In this document: positions 1 through 10,500 of the stretch, piece after piece
How positions within the stretch are numbered: the stretch's first letter is position 1
Layout: each line of letters begins with the position of its first letter
Source of the DNA: Bordetella genomosp. 1
GTDB lineage: Bacteria; Pseudomonadota; Gammaproteobacteria; Burkholderiales; Burkholderiaceae_B
DNA length: 64,000 bases
NCBI RefSeq assembly: GCF_002261335.1
Contig: NZ_NEVL01000002.1
Span: 496,001 to 560,000, forward strand
Reading direction: 5' to 3'
The notes under the pieces: model-generated
Database searches by the model: none
Told to the model about the DNA's origin: nothing
What the model saw: the letters and a program-made list of their open reading frames with translations, nothing else
Made by a program: the position numbers and the translations under genes

Positions 1-405
1 GGCGGTGGCCGCATACGCGATCAGGCCCTGCGTCATGGCCGTGCCCAGCATGCCCACGGCGAGCATGCCGGCCAGCAGCGGCAGGGCCGAGCGCGCCCCG
101 GCCACCAGCGCCAGCGCGGCCGCGAGCGCGAGCAGCTGGGCCGTCAGCAGGCGGCGCCGGTCGGCCCGGTCGCCCCACGGCACCAGCAACAACAGCGCCA
201 GCGCGCAGCCCGCCTGAGTGGCGCTGACCACCATGCCCACATCGGCGCGGGCGATGCCGAAGTCACGTGCCAGCGCGTCGAGCAGGGGCTGGGCGAAGTA
301 CACATTGGCCACGCACAGGCCGCTGGCGCAGGCCAGCAGCAGGACCTGGCCGGGCCGCAAGGGCGCCGGCGCGACGGAGGCGGGAAGGGAGGCGGACGCC
401 TGCAT
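1..405 (-). CDS. MFS transporter, N-terminal part (cut by window edge)
   Basis: Reading the minus strand from the ATG at 403-405 gives 135 codons without a stop to the window edge. The product begins MQASASLPASVAPAP and then shows successive hydrophobic helices. The loop after the second helix reads VPWGDRADRRRLL, which matches the major facilitator motif A (GxxxDRxGRR type). This is a secondary transporter of the inner membrane, and drug or metabolite efflux is typical of this subfamily. It is divergent from the HxlR regulator starting at 532, and the two share a short region holding two similar inverted repeats. The regulator therefore probably controls it. The substrate cannot be told from the visible part. 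Confidence 0.8.
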   Translation of the reverse strand, partial: MQASASLPASVAPAPLRPGQVLLLACASGLCVANVYFAQPLLDALARDFGIARADVGMVVSATQAGCALALLLLVPWGDRADRRRLLTAQLLALAAALALVAGARSALPLLAGMLAVGMLGTAMTQGLIAYAATA

Positions 406-417
406 GAAGGGCTCCTT

Positions 418-475
418 GTGGTTTCAAATAAAAACCAGTTGGAGCATAGGCATTCCGGTTTTAAAATGCAACCAC
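418..475. promoter_or_regulatory. Divergent promoter with paired HxlR operator-like repeats
   Basis: Two 17-bp inverted-repeat boxes lie in the 126-bp gap between the MFS gene and the HxlR gene: GGTTTCAAATAAAAACC at 420-436 and GGTTTTAAAATGCAACC at 457-473. They agree at 12 of 17 positions, both have the form GGTTn9AACC, and they start 37 bp apart. This AT-rich stretch is the only one in the area. HxlR dimers bind such paired boxes in divergent promoters, so these are candidate operators. This is inference from position and symmetry. Confidence 0.55.
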
Positions 476-531
476 AAAGCGGTAACGGGTAACGGCGGGC
501 GCACGGGCGCCCCTCACAAGGAAACCATGCC

Positions 532-978
532 ATGGCACGTCGCTCCGACGCCGCCGCGTCGACCTGCCCGGTCGCGCGTTCGGCGGATCTGCTGGGAGAC
601 CGGTGGGCACTGCTGATCGTGCGCGATGCCTTCGACGGCATGCGCCGCTTCAGCGATTTCCAGCGCAGCCTGGGTGCGGCGCGCAACATCCTGGCCGACC
701 GGCTCAAGCGCCTGGTGGAGGCCGATATCCTGGCCCTGCAGCCGGCCTCCGACGGCTCGGCCTACCAGGAATACGTGCTCACGCCGCGCGGCGAGCAGCT
801 GTTTCCGCTGGTGGTGGCGCTGCGCCAGTGGGGCGAGCGCCATTTGTTTGCGCGCGGCGAGCCGCACTCGGTGCTGCTGGACGTGCGCAGCGGCCGCGCG
901 CTGGCGCCGATGGTGCCGCGCGATGCGCAGGGCGAGGTGATCGCGCCCGCCGATACGCGGGTGCGCAAGCCGCGCTAG
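532..978 (+). CDS. HxlR family winged-helix transcriptional regulator
   Basis: This 148-residue protein opens with the HxlR signature: a cysteine near the N terminus (STCPVARS), then LLGDRWALLIVRDA, then a winged helix-turn-helix with FSDFQRSLGAARNILADRLKRL and the wing YVLTPRGEQL. HxlR proteins are dimeric DNA-binding regulators, often redox- or aldehyde-responsive through the N-terminal cysteine. An AAGGA ribosome site at 518-522 precedes the ATG at 532. The gene is divergent from an MFS exporter and most likely regulates it and itself. The usual family length is 110-160 residues, so the gene looks complete. Confidence 0.9.
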   Translation: MARRSDAAASTCPVARSADLLGDRWALLIVRDAFDGMRRFSDFQRSLGAARNILADRLKRLVEADILALQPASDGSAYQEYVLTPRGEQLFPLVVALRQWGERHLFARGEPHSVLLDVRSGRALAPMVPRDAQGEVIAPADTRVRKPR

Positions 979-982
979 CGCC

Positions 983-1933
983 TCAGCGCAGCGTGGCCAC
1001 GTAGCGCTCGGCCACGGGCTGCAGGCGCTCGGTGGCGAAGGCCTCTTTCATGGCCTCGGTTTCCTCGCCGGGGGTGCGGCCGAAGAAGCGCTTGAATTCG
1101 CGGTTGAACTGCGACGGGCTTTCGTAGCCCACGCGGGTGCAGGCGGCCGCGGCCGTGATGCGTTCGCGGATCATCAGCAGGCGCGCCTGGTGCAGCCGGG
1201 TCGACTTCACGTACTGGATCGGCGAGGTCTGCGTGACGGCGCGGAAGTGCAGGTGGAAGGCCGCCACGCTCATGCCGGCTTCGTCGGCCAGGCCGCTCAC
1301 GTCGAGCGCCTCGGCATAGCCCGTGTGGATGCGGCGCAGCGCCTTCGCGATCTTGCCGAAATGGCCGTGCTGCGCGAGCGCGGCACGCACCGCGCCGCCT
1401 TGCTCGCCCATCAGCACGCGATAGCTGATTTCGCGCACGATGGCCGGGCCCAGCACCTCGGCCTCGAGCGGATGCGCCAGCGCGCGCAGCAGCCGCAGCG
1501 TGGCGTGCGCGAGCGTGTCGTCGAGCGGGGTGGAGAGGATGCCGCAGGGCGGCGCGGGCGCGTGATGGCCCGACTGGTCGATCGCCAGCACCAGGTCGGC
1601 CACCGCGGTCATGTCGAGCTGGATCGACATGGCGAGCAGCGGCTGTTCGGGGCTCGCCTGCGTTTCGGTACAGAAGGGCAGCGGCACCGACAGCACGAGA
1701 TAGTGCTGCGCGTCGTAGATGTAGATCGAGTCGCCCAGGAAGCCGCGCTTCTGGCCCTGGAACACGATCACGATGCTGGGCTCGTAGAGCACCTGCGTGC
1801 GCGGCAGCGACCGGTGCGAGCGCATCAGCTTCACGCCCGGCAGCGCGGTGAGGGTATAGCCCTCCGTCGGCGCGAGCTGTTTGACGAGCGCGACGGTCTG
1901 GTGCGTGAGGGCGGGGTCGACGTGGGCGGCCAT
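983..1933 (-). CDS. AraC family transcriptional regulator (AraC_N type)
   Basis: The 316-residue protein has an N-terminal AraC_N domain (PF06719-like; SIVIVFQGQKRGFLGD followed by DAQHYLVLSVPLPF, about residues 40-180) and a C-terminal double helix-turn-helix. The first helix pair is around SGLADEAGMSVAAFHLHFRA and the second around VGYESPSQFNREFKRFFG, the classical AraC signature (about residues 210-290). It would act as a cytoplasmic DNA-binding regulator. AraC_N regulators often stand beside a short-chain reductase or Atu4866-type gene, and here an Atu4866-family gene lies divergently at 2128. The ligand is unknown. Confidence 0.9.
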   Translation of the reverse strand: MAAHVDPALTHQTVALVKQLAPTEGYTLTALPGVKLMRSHRSLPRTQVLYEPSIVIVFQGQKRGFLGDSIYIYDAQHYLVLSVPLPFCTETQASPEQPLLAMSIQLDMTAVADLVLAIDQSGHHAPAPPCGILSTPLDDTLAHATLRLLRALAHPLEAEVLGPAIVREISYRVLMGEQGGAVRAALAQHGHFGKIAKALRRIHTGYAEALDVSGLADEAGMSVAAFHLHFRAVTQTSPIQYVKSTRLHQARLLMIRERITAAAACTRVGYESPSQFNREFKRFFGRTPGEETEAMKEAFATERLQPVAERYVATLR

Positions 1934-2127
1934 GCTGGAATCTGCTGAGATGAGGAAAGTAGCAATAGACCATAAATCTGCCCCGTGATGGTGCTTGCTC
2001 TCAAAAAAATGGAGGAATAGGCAATAACGGGAGAGTCCTGGATATTTCCCCAGTTGCGGGGGATCCCTAAGATGTCGCTCAACGTCGGGAAGGTCCCGGC
2101 GGGTGTCGTACCTGAAGGAGTCCAGCC

Positions 2128-2496
2128 ATGAATATCAAGAATCCCGCGCTTTTCTCCCGAGGCCCACGAAGCCATTCGGGGCGCCGGGGCGCGGCGCTCC
2201 CGGTGTGGGGCGCGCAGGCGCTGGCCGAGCGTGGCGTCGATCGCGACGCGCCCGGCGATCCCGATCGGTTTCTCGGCACCTGGGTCACGGCCGATGGCGC
2301 GGCGCGCCACGAGCTGCAATCCAATGGCCGCTATCAGGAGGCCCGCAACGGCCAGTCGCGCCGCATCGGCGGACGCTTCTGGATCGAGGGCAACTACATC
2401 GAATACCGCGACGACAGCGGCCACGCCGCCGATGGCGTGTTCCGCGACGGCAAGCTGCACCACGCCGGCTTCGTCTATCACCGCATGGAGGCATGA
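2128..2496 (+). CDS. Atu4866 domain-containing protein
   Basis: This 122-residue protein contains, from about residue 48, a compact domain: FLGTWVTADGAARHEL, NGRYQEARNGQ, FWIEGNYIEYRDDSGHAADG, LHHAGFVYHR. It closely matches the Atu4866 family (PF11512), a small beta-barrel-like domain of unknown function. The spaced tryptophans and the DDSGxxADG turn are the family hallmarks. The first 45 residues are basic and low in similarity, and no clear signal peptide is visible. A GAAGGAG ribosome site at 2112-2118 supports the ATG at 2128. It is divergent from the AraC regulator ending at 1933, a frequent arrangement. The biochemical role is not known. Confidence 0.75.
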   Translation: MNIKNPALFSRGPRSHSGRRGAALPVWGAQALAERGVDRDAPGDPDRFLGTWVTADGAARHELQSNGRYQEARNGQSRRIGGRFWIEGNYIEYRDDSGHAADGVFRDGKLHHAGFVYHRMEA

Positions 2497-2640
2497 ATGG
2501 ATGGCGTCGACGTGATTGCGGATTTCTTCAAGCCCACGCCGCCGGCCCGCCCGCCGGCGCCGGCCATCGCGCCGCTTCCGGCCGAGGTCGAACCCACCGC
2601 CCCCGACGCGCCGCCGGCGCCGGACCTCGAGTCCGCCTGA
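2497..2640 (+). CDS. Small proline/alanine-rich hypothetical protein
   Basis: A 47-codon frame begins with an ATG immediately after the stop of the Atu4866 gene (TGA at 2494-2496, ATG at 2497), so translational coupling is possible. The product starts MDGVDVIADFF and then becomes a proline- and alanine-rich tail with several acidic residues. No domain or membrane segment is visible. Its reality rests only on the tight junction and the clean stop before the convergent ogt gene; it may be a chance frame. Confidence 0.3.
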   Translation: MDGVDVIADFFKPTPPARPPAPAIAPLPAEVEPTAPDAPPAPDLESA

Positions 2641-2661
2641 CCGGGCCGCGGCGGCCGGCGC

Positions 2662-3165
2662 TCACGGCGCGAGCGCGCCCTCGTGGCGCAGCAGCCAGGC
2701 CTTGGCCTCGAGCCCGCCGGCAAAGCCGGTGAGCGTGCCGTTGCTGCCGATCACGCGGTGGCACGGGGCGATGATGGAGATCGGATTGCGGCCGTTGGCC
2801 GCGCCCACCGCGCGCACCGCGCCCGCCGACCCCACGGCCTGCGCGATCTGCGCATAAGTGCGCGTCTGTCCGTGCGGAATCGCCAGCAGCGCGCGCCAGA
2901 CCCGTTGCTGGAACGGCGTGCCGGCGAAGTCGAGCGGCACGTCGAAGCCGTCACGCCCCCCCTCGAAATACGCCTGCAGCTGCGCGCGGGCGCGCTGCAG
3001 CGTGGGATGCGCGGGCGACTCCTGCAGCGCCGCCAGCACGACGCGGCGCGGCCGTGCGGCATCCTGCGGCCACAGCACGGCGGCCAGCGCCTCGCCGCGC
3101 GCCACCAGCGTCAAGCGGCCCACCGGGCTTTCGAACGAGAGGCAGGGCAGGGCGGGAGCAGTCAT
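2662..3165 (-). CDS. ogt: Methylated-DNA--[protein]-cysteine S-methyltransferase
   Basis: The 167-residue product transfers alkyl groups from O6-alkylguanine or O4-alkylthymine onto its own cysteine, a suicide DNA-repair reaction. The active-site motif PCHRVIG is present with Cys135, preceded by the DNA-binding helix GAVRAVGAANGRNPIS and by TPFQQRVWRALLAIPHGQTRTY; these are diagnostic of Ogt/MGMT. The N terminus, starting at the ATG at 3165 (MTAPALPC), aligns in length with E. coli Ogt (171 aa). An ATG at 3192 would add nine residues without any better ribosome site. It stands alone and convergent to the Atu4866 gene. No Ada-type regulatory domain is fused. Confidence 0.92.
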   Translation of the reverse strand: MTAPALPCLSFESPVGRLTLVARGEALAAVLWPQDAARPRRVVLAALQESPAHPTLQRARAQLQAYFEGGRDGFDVPLDFAGTPFQQRVWRALLAIPHGQTRTYAQIAQAVGSAGAVRAVGAANGRNPISIIAPCHRVIGSNGTLTGFAGGLEAKAWLLRHEGALAP

Positions 3166-3495
3166 GGCGTGCGGCTCGGTGGCAGGGGGCATGCCGGCAT
3201 TGTAGGCAGGACGGCGGCGCCGCCGCCTCCCGGCGCTTGCGGCCGAATTCGTCCTGTCACCGCCTGAAATCGATAAAAGTCGCGCGCGCAACGATACGGG
3301 TGTCCCGTGTTTAATTAAGAATGATTATAATTTGCGGACGTAGCGCGATCGCGCCCGGCTTTCCGGGTTTCCGCGCCCGCCTGCGTGCATTGCCGCCGGG
3401 AGATCGCCCGGTCAGGCATCCCAACGAGACACGGGGCATGTGCGCGGCCGCCAAGGGGGGCGGCCCGCATTCCGTATCACCACAAGGAAAGCAAT
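3166..3495. other. Intergenic region: ogt upstream and DUF4198 operon leader
   Basis: These 330 bp carry no convincing gene. The right-hand AT-rich part around 3310-3335 holds a perfect TATAAT at 3326-3331 inside a Fur-box-like sequence; the remaining 160 bp form a GC-rich 5' leader ending with AAGGA at 3484-3488 before the DUF4198 start. No clear -35 hexamer is seen. Confidence 0.5.
3314..3332 (+). promoter_or_regulatory. Fur-box-like operator overlapping a TATAAT -10 element
   Basis: ATTAAGAATGATTATAATT matches the 19-bp Fur consensus (GATAATGATAATCATTATC) at 11 of 19 positions and contains TATAAT (3326-3331). This degree of match is at the low end for real Fur sites. The operon that follows encodes a PepSY membrane protein and partners often seen with siderophore receptors, so iron repression by Fur is plausible. 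Confidence 0.45.
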
Positions 3496-4113
3496 ATGCG
3501 CATCATCAAATCCGTCGCAGCGCTCGCGCTGCTGGGCTGGACCAGCATGGCTTCGGCCCACTTCGTGTGGCTCGAGCCCGCCGGCGATTCCAAGGTCCGC
3601 GCCTACTTCGGCGAGTGGGCCGACGACCAGCGCGAGAAGGTCGACGGATTTCTCGGCAAGGTGATCACCGAGCCCAAGGTCAACGGCAAGGCCACCAAGC
3701 CTGCCGGCAAGGGCGCGGATTACTTCGAGTTCGATGCGCGCGCCGATGCCCGCCTGGGCCAGGCCGTGCTGTTCAAGGAAACGCTGGTCGACTACAACGC
3801 CCGCCTGGGCCGCCAGGACACCAAGGGCGAGCTGCCGCTGGAGATCGTGCCGACGGCCGCCGGCTCGAACACCTTCGTGCTGACCTTCGAAGGCAAGCCG
3901 CTGGCCAAGACCGAAGTCACCGTGTTCGGCCCGCCGAAGTGGCTCAAGCAATACCACACCGACGAAGCCGGCAAGTTCACCATCGAGACCCCGTGGTCGG
4001 GCCAGTACGTGCTCGAAGCCGGTCACGGCGTCGAGAAGACCGGCGAACACGACGGCAAGCCGTTCAAGAAGGTTCGCTACGTCACCACCCTGACTTTCGA
4101 ACAAGCCAAGTGA
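3496..4113 (+). CDS. DUF4198 domain-containing periplasmic protein
   Basis: The 205-residue product has a clear signal peptide (MRIIKSVAALALLGWTSMASA, cleavage near residue 21) followed directly by HFVWLEP, the conserved start of DUF4198 domains. This histidine-proximal N terminus is thought to contribute to metal binding in related nickel/cobalt-uptake accessory proteins. The rest has alternating beta-strand character with a C-terminal carboxypeptidase-regulatory-like fold (YHTDEAGKFTIETPWSGQYVLEAGH). The ATG at 3496 is preceded by AAGGA. It is the first gene of a four-gene operon with DUF3649, PepSY and DUF3325 proteins, a set often found next to TonB-dependent siderophore receptors. A periplasmic metal or siderophore role is inferred, not shown. 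Confidence 0.85.
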   Translation: MRIIKSVAALALLGWTSMASAHFVWLEPAGDSKVRAYFGEWADDQREKVDGFLGKVITEPKVNGKATKPAGKGADYFEFDARADARLGQAVLFKETLVDYNARLGRQDTKGELPLEIVPTAAGSNTFVLTFEGKPLAKTEVTVFGPPKWLKQYHTDEAGKFTIETPWSGQYVLEAGHGVEKTGEHDGKPFKKVRYVTTLTFEQAK

Positions 4114-4406
4114 AAGCGCCCGTATCCGGCGCAGGCATGCTGCGCTACCGCTTCATCGTCGCATCGCGCGCGATAGCCGCCATCGGCGGCGGCTACGCGC
4201 TGGCCTCGGCCGTGGCCGCCTTCCTGGCGGTCTGGCTGCCGATGAGCCGTCTCGACGCCGTCGTGACCGCACAGCTGGCCTCGTTCGTGGTCTACGCCTG
4301 CGCCGTGATATGGGTATTTGCGACGCGCACCACGGTGCGCGCCTGGGTGGGCATCATTGCGCCCACCCTGGTTTTCGCGCTGTTGTATTGGGTAGGACGG
4401 GCATGA
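4110..4406 (+). CDS. DUF3649 domain-containing membrane protein
   Basis: A 98-residue hydrophobic protein with three predicted membrane segments: FIVASRAIAAIGGGYALASA, then VTAQLASFVVYACAVIWVF, then VGIIAPTLVFALLYWV. It matches the DUF3649 family (PF12365), small inner-membrane proteins encoded beside PepSY-type iron-uptake proteins. The GTG at 4110 overlaps the stop of the DUF4198 gene by four bases (GTGA), implying coupled translation; an in-frame ATG at 4137 is an alternative start. The stop overlaps the start of the next gene (ATGA at 4403). The function is unknown; the family is thought to be an accessory subunit of a membrane reductase or transporter. Confidence 0.8.
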   Translation: MKAPVSGAGMLRYRFIVASRAIAAIGGGYALASAVAAFLAVWLPMSRLDAVVTAQLASFVVYACAVIWVFATRTTVRAWVGIIAPTLVFALLYWVGRA

Positions 4407-6106
4407 GCACGGTCGCCGAGAATTTGCCGCCGGCCAGGAAGCCGGTTCCGCAGGGTGAAGGCCTGCGCCAAGCCATGTCGTGGCTGCACACCTGGTCGGG
4501 CCTGATCTTCGGCTGGGTCCTGTTCGCGATGTTCCTGACGGGCACGCTGGCCTTTTTCCGGCCCGAGATCACGCGCTGGATGCAGCCCGAGATCGAGGTG
4601 CAGAAGGTGCCGCCCGCGCAGGCGCTGGCCATCGCCCAGAAGTATCTCGGCACGCACGCCGCCGATTCGAACCGCTGGTTCATCTCGCTGCCGTCCGATC
4701 GCGAGCCCGCGATCCATCTGTCGTACCAACGCGAGAAGCCGCCGCCAGGCGAGCGCGCATTCAAGCGCGTCACGCTGGATCCCGCCACCGGCGACGTGCT
4801 GTCGGCGCGCGAGACGCGCGGCGGCGATTTCTTCTACCGCTTCCATTTCGAGCTCGAAATGGGCTTCCCGTGGGGGCGCTGGATCGCCAGCATCGCCGGC
4901 ATGTTCATGCTGGTGGCCATCATCAGCGGCGTCATCACGCACAAAAAGATCTTCACCGATTTCTTCACGTTCCGGCCCAAAAAGGGCGGGCAACGCGCCT
5001 GGATGGACGGCCACAACGCCCTGTCGGTGCTGGGCCTGCCGTTCCACCTGATGATCACGTTCAGCGGCCTGATCCTGTTCGTCTTCATGCTGATGCCGGC
5101 CAGCATCCTGGCCGCCTACGACAACGATCGCCAGTATTTCGACGAGATGTTCCCGGCCTTCAAGGTGACCAAGCCCACCCGGCAGGCCGCGCCGCTGGTC
5201 GACCTGAACACCGTGCTGGCCCAGGCCGAGGCCGGCTGGGAAGGCGGGCGCGCCGGCCGCATCGTGGTCAATCACCCCAACGACGCGGGCGCGGTCGTCA
5301 CCGTCACCCGCTCCATGACCGAGCGCGTGTCGTTCGGCCGCATGGCGCCGACCAACACCTACAACGGCGTGACCGGCGAGCTCGTGAGCGAAGCCGAGGC
5401 GCCCAGCGCCGCCGCCGTCACGGCCGGCACCATCGTGGGCCTGCATCTCGGGCTGTTCGCCGAGCCGCTGCTGCGCTGGTTCTATTTCCTGGTGAGCCTG
5501 GCCGGCACGGCCATGGTCGGCACCGGCCTGGTGCTGTGGATCGCCAAGCGGCGCCAGAAGGCGCCGAAGGGCGCGCAGCGCGAGGCGTTCTCGCTGCGCC
5601 TGGTCGACGCCCTGAACGCGGGCACCATCGCCGGCATCTTCGCCGCGATGGCCGCCTACTTCCTGGCCAACCGCCTGCTCGATCCGCAGCTCGCCGATCA
5701 TTCCCGCATGGAAGTGCGTGTGTTCTTCTGGGTCTGGGGCCTGTCGTTCGTCTACGCCTTCCTGCGCCAGAAGACCAAGTGGCGCGACCTGATGGGCCTG
5801 GCCACGCTGCTGTTCGCGCTGATTCCGCTGGTCAACGTCTTCACCACGCAACGCCATCTGGGCGTGTCGCTGCTCAAGGGCGACTGGATCATGGCGGGCT
5901 TCGACCTGACCTGTCTCGCCACTGCGCTCACGCTGGGCTGGATCACCTACAAGTCCGGCCGCGCCAAGCCGCAGCCCGCGGCCCGTGCCGCGCGCCCGGC
6001 GCCCGCGGCCAAGCCCGCCCCCCAGCCGGCGCCCGTTGCGGGCGCCGACCGGGCCGAGGCCAAGCCCGCGCCGATCGACACCAACCCCTCCGCCGCCACG
6101 AGGTGA
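4403..6106 (+). CDS. PepSY-associated TM helix protein (iron/siderophore uptake)
   Basis: This 567-residue protein has the PepSY_TM architecture. A first helix lies in WLHTWSGLIFGWVLFAMFLTG, with the family's typical HxWxGL motif. A periplasmic PepSY domain follows (FRPEITRWMQPE, RWFISLPSDREPAIHL). Then come further helices, including WIASIAGMFMLVAIISGVITHKK, the conserved HLMITFSGLILF, and LHLGLFAEPLLRWFYFLVSLAG. The histidines in the helices are candidate haem ligands, as in ferric-siderophore reductases of this superfamily. The last 50 residues are alanine/proline-rich and probably disordered. It sits in the middle of the DUF4198 operon, overlapping the previous gene by four bases. Ferric-siderophore reduction at the inner membrane is the most likely role. 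Confidence 0.85.
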   Translation: MSTVAENLPPARKPVPQGEGLRQAMSWLHTWSGLIFGWVLFAMFLTGTLAFFRPEITRWMQPEIEVQKVPPAQALAIAQKYLGTHAADSNRWFISLPSDREPAIHLSYQREKPPPGERAFKRVTLDPATGDVLSARETRGGDFFYRFHFELEMGFPWGRWIASIAGMFMLVAIISGVITHKKIFTDFFTFRPKKGGQRAWMDGHNALSVLGLPFHLMITFSGLILFVFMLMPASILAAYDNDRQYFDEMFPAFKVTKPTRQAAPLVDLNTVLAQAEAGWEGGRAGRIVVNHPNDAGAVVTVTRSMTERVSFGRMAPTNTYNGVTGELVSEAEAPSAAAVTAGTIVGLHLGLFAEPLLRWFYFLVSLAGTAMVGTGLVLWIAKRRQKAPKGAQREAFSLRLVDALNAGTIAGIFAAMAAYFLANRLLDPQLADHSRMEVRVFFWVWGLSFVYAFLRQKTKWRDLMGLATLLFALIPLVNVFTTQRHLGVSLLKGDWIMAGFDLTCLATALTLGWITYKSGRAKPQPAARAARPAPAAKPAPQPAPVAGADRAEAKPAPIDTNPSAATR

Positions 6107-6110
6107 CGAA

Positions 6111-6437
6111 ATGAATGCTGCCGCCTTCTGCCTGGCCTACGCCGGCTTCGCCGCGCTCTGCCTCGGCATGGACCGCCACTACGAAGACCTCTTCGACCGC
6201 AGCCTGCCGCGGCGCCACCGCGTGTTCCTGCGCAGCCTGGGCTGGCTCGGCCTGACGCTGTCGCTGCTGGCCTCCGCGCGTGCCTGGGGCTGGAGCTACG
6301 GCACCGTCGAGTGGATCGGCATCCTCAGCATCGCCGGCCTGCTGCTGATCTGGGCGCTCACCTACCTGCCGCGCGTGGCGCTGGCCGCCGGCGGCGCCTG
6401 CGCCGTCGCCGCGCCGGTGTTTGCCTGGGTCGCCTGA
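6111..6437 (+). CDS. DUF3325 domain-containing membrane protein
   Basis: The 108-residue protein begins MNAAAFCLAYAGFAALCLGMDRHYEDLF, which matches the DUF3325 family (PF11804): a first membrane helix followed by a conserved MxRHxxD-like motif. Two or three more helices follow (GWLGLTLSLLASARAWGWSYG, WIGILSIAGLLLIWAL, VALAAGGACAVAAPVFAWV). Family members are encoded at the end of PepSY/DUF3649 operons near siderophore receptors. The start codon is four bases after the stop of the PepSY gene. The function is unknown; the context suggests a third membrane component of the same iron-handling complex. Confidence 0.82.
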   Translation: MNAAAFCLAYAGFAALCLGMDRHYEDLFDRSLPRRHRVFLRSLGWLGLTLSLLASARAWGWSYGTVEWIGILSIAGLLLIWALTYLPRVALAAGGACAVAAPVFAWVA

Positions 6438-6522
6438 CGCGGCGCCCGCCGTGCCGGCCGCGTGGCGGCGGGCACGGTAAACTGCAGCCTGTCGTCGACC
6501 ACTTCCAGGCTTCAATCGCGTC

Positions 6523-7869
6523 ATGAACACCCGCGTCCTCACTGGCATCACCACCACCGGTACTCCCCACCTCGGCAATTGGGCCGGCGCCATCCGCCCG
6601 GCGATCCAGGCCAGCACCCAGCCCGGCGTCGACGCGTTCTTCTTCCTCGCCGACTACCACGCCCTCATCAAATGCGACGATCCGGCCCGCGTGGCCCGCT
6701 CGCGCCTGGAGATCGCCGCCACCTGGCTGGCCGGCGGGCTCGACACCGATCGCGCCACCTTCTATCGCCAGTCCGACATCCCCGAGATCCCCGAGCTGTG
6801 CTGGCTGCTCATGTGCGTCACGGGCAAGGGCCTGATGAACCGCGCGCACGCCTACAAGGCCTCGGTCGACCAGAACACCGCCAAGGGCGTGGAAGCCGAC
6901 GACGGCGTCACGATGGGGCTGTTCTCGTATCCTGTGCTGATGGCGGCCGACATCCTGATGTTCAACGCCAACAAGGTGCCGGTGGGCCGCGACCAGGTCC
7001 AGCACATCGAAATGACGCGCGACATCGCGCAGCGCTTCAACCACCTGTACGGCCGCGAGTTCTTCGCGCTGCCCGACGTGGTCATCGAGGAAGACGTGGC
7101 CACCTTGCCCGGCCTCGACGGCCGCAAGATGTCCAAGAGCTACAACAACACGATCCCGCTGTTCGAAGGCGGCGCCAAGGCGCTGCGCGCGGCGGTCTCG
7201 CGCATCGTCACCGACTCGCGCCAGCCGGGCGAGCCCAAGGATGCCGACAGCGCCCACCTGTACACCATCTTCCGCGCCTTCGCCACGCAGGCCGAAGCCG
7301 CCGAGTTGCGCGCGCAACTGGAAGGCGGCATGGGTTGGGGCGACGCCAAGGAGGCCCTGATCCAGCGCCTCGAGCGCGACATCGCGCCCATGCGCGAGCG
7401 CTACGACGCCCTGATCGCCAACCCGGCCCGCATCGAAGACATCCTGCAGGCCGGCGCCGACAAGGCCCGCAAGCTGGCCCGTCCGCTGATCCAGGCGCTG
7501 CGCGAGGCCGTCGGCCTGCGCAACCTGGGCAGCGGCCCGGTCAAGGCGGCGCAGGGCGCGAAGAAGGCCGTCAAGGGCGCGCGCGTGGTGAGCTTCCGTG
7601 ACGACGACGGCTCGTTCCGCTTCCGCCTGCTGGGCGCCGAGGGCGAGGAGCTGCTGGTGTCGGGCAGCCATGCCGATCCCAAGGCCGCTGGCGCGCTCCT
7701 GAAGCGCCTGCAGCAGCCCGGCGAGGCCGAGGTGGCCCTGGATGGCCAGGCGGTCGTGGCACGCTTGGAGGGCGCCGAGATCGCGCGCAGCGCGCCGGCC
7801 GCAGATGCGGCCGCGGCCCAGGCGCTGCAGGTGCAGGTCCAGGACGCGCTCGCCTCGCTGGCCGCTTGA
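6523..7869 (+). CDS. trpS: Tryptophan--tRNA ligase
   Basis: A class I aminoacyl-tRNA synthetase that charges tRNA(Trp). The nucleotide-binding HIGH-like motif is TPHLGN (residues 14-19) and the KMSKS loop is intact (202-206, GRKMSKSYNNT). Binding-site residues such as GRDQVQHIEMTRDIA are conserved. At 448 residues it is about 110 longer than E. coli TrpRS (334). The extra C-terminal part, from about residue 340, resembles the appended domain seen in other Burkholderiales TrpRS (SFRDDDGSFRFRLL and onward). The gene stands alone and is followed by a strong terminator shared with the convergent tex gene. Confidence 0.97.
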   Translation: MNTRVLTGITTTGTPHLGNWAGAIRPAIQASTQPGVDAFFFLADYHALIKCDDPARVARSRLEIAATWLAGGLDTDRATFYRQSDIPEIPELCWLLMCVTGKGLMNRAHAYKASVDQNTAKGVEADDGVTMGLFSYPVLMAADILMFNANKVPVGRDQVQHIEMTRDIAQRFNHLYGREFFALPDVVIEEDVATLPGLDGRKMSKSYNNTIPLFEGGAKALRAAVSRIVTDSRQPGEPKDADSAHLYTIFRAFATQAEAAELRAQLEGGMGWGDAKEALIQRLERDIAPMRERYDALIANPARIEDILQAGADKARKLARPLIQALREAVGLRNLGSGPVKAAQGAKKAVKGARVVSFRDDDGSFRFRLLGAEGEELLVSGSHADPKAAGALLKRLQQPGEAEVALDGQAVVARLEGAEIARSAPAADAAAAQALQVQVQDALASLAA

Positions 7870-7900
7870 GCCGGCCGCGCCCGCCCACGTGGCGGGCGGG

Positions 7901-7950
7901 GCAAGAAAAAACCGCCGGAAGCAGTTCGCTTCCGGCGGTTTTTTTCTTGC
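7901..7950. terminator. Bidirectional intrinsic terminator between trpS and tex
   Basis: A near-perfect inverted repeat has arms AACCGCCGGAAGC and GCTTCCGGCGGTT separated by AGTTC and flanked by GCAAGAAAAA on the left and TTTTTCTTGC on the right. It gives a GC-rich stem with a T-tract on both strands. It lies between the trpS stop (7869) and the tex stop (7965), so it serves both convergent genes. Confidence 0.92.
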
Positions 7951-7964
7951 GCGTCAGGCCAGGC

Positions 7965-10352
<2,388 letters not shown>

Positions 10353-10500
10353 CTCGATACCGCGGCTAAGGGAAAACAAGGGGCGGATTGTGCCACAAGC
10401 GGGGGGTGTCGCCCTGTTACGAGACATGGCCGGCACACCTGCCGTGACAGGTAAATCCCCGTCGAAACGGGGAGGCAACGCCAGGACCCCGGGGACCGGC

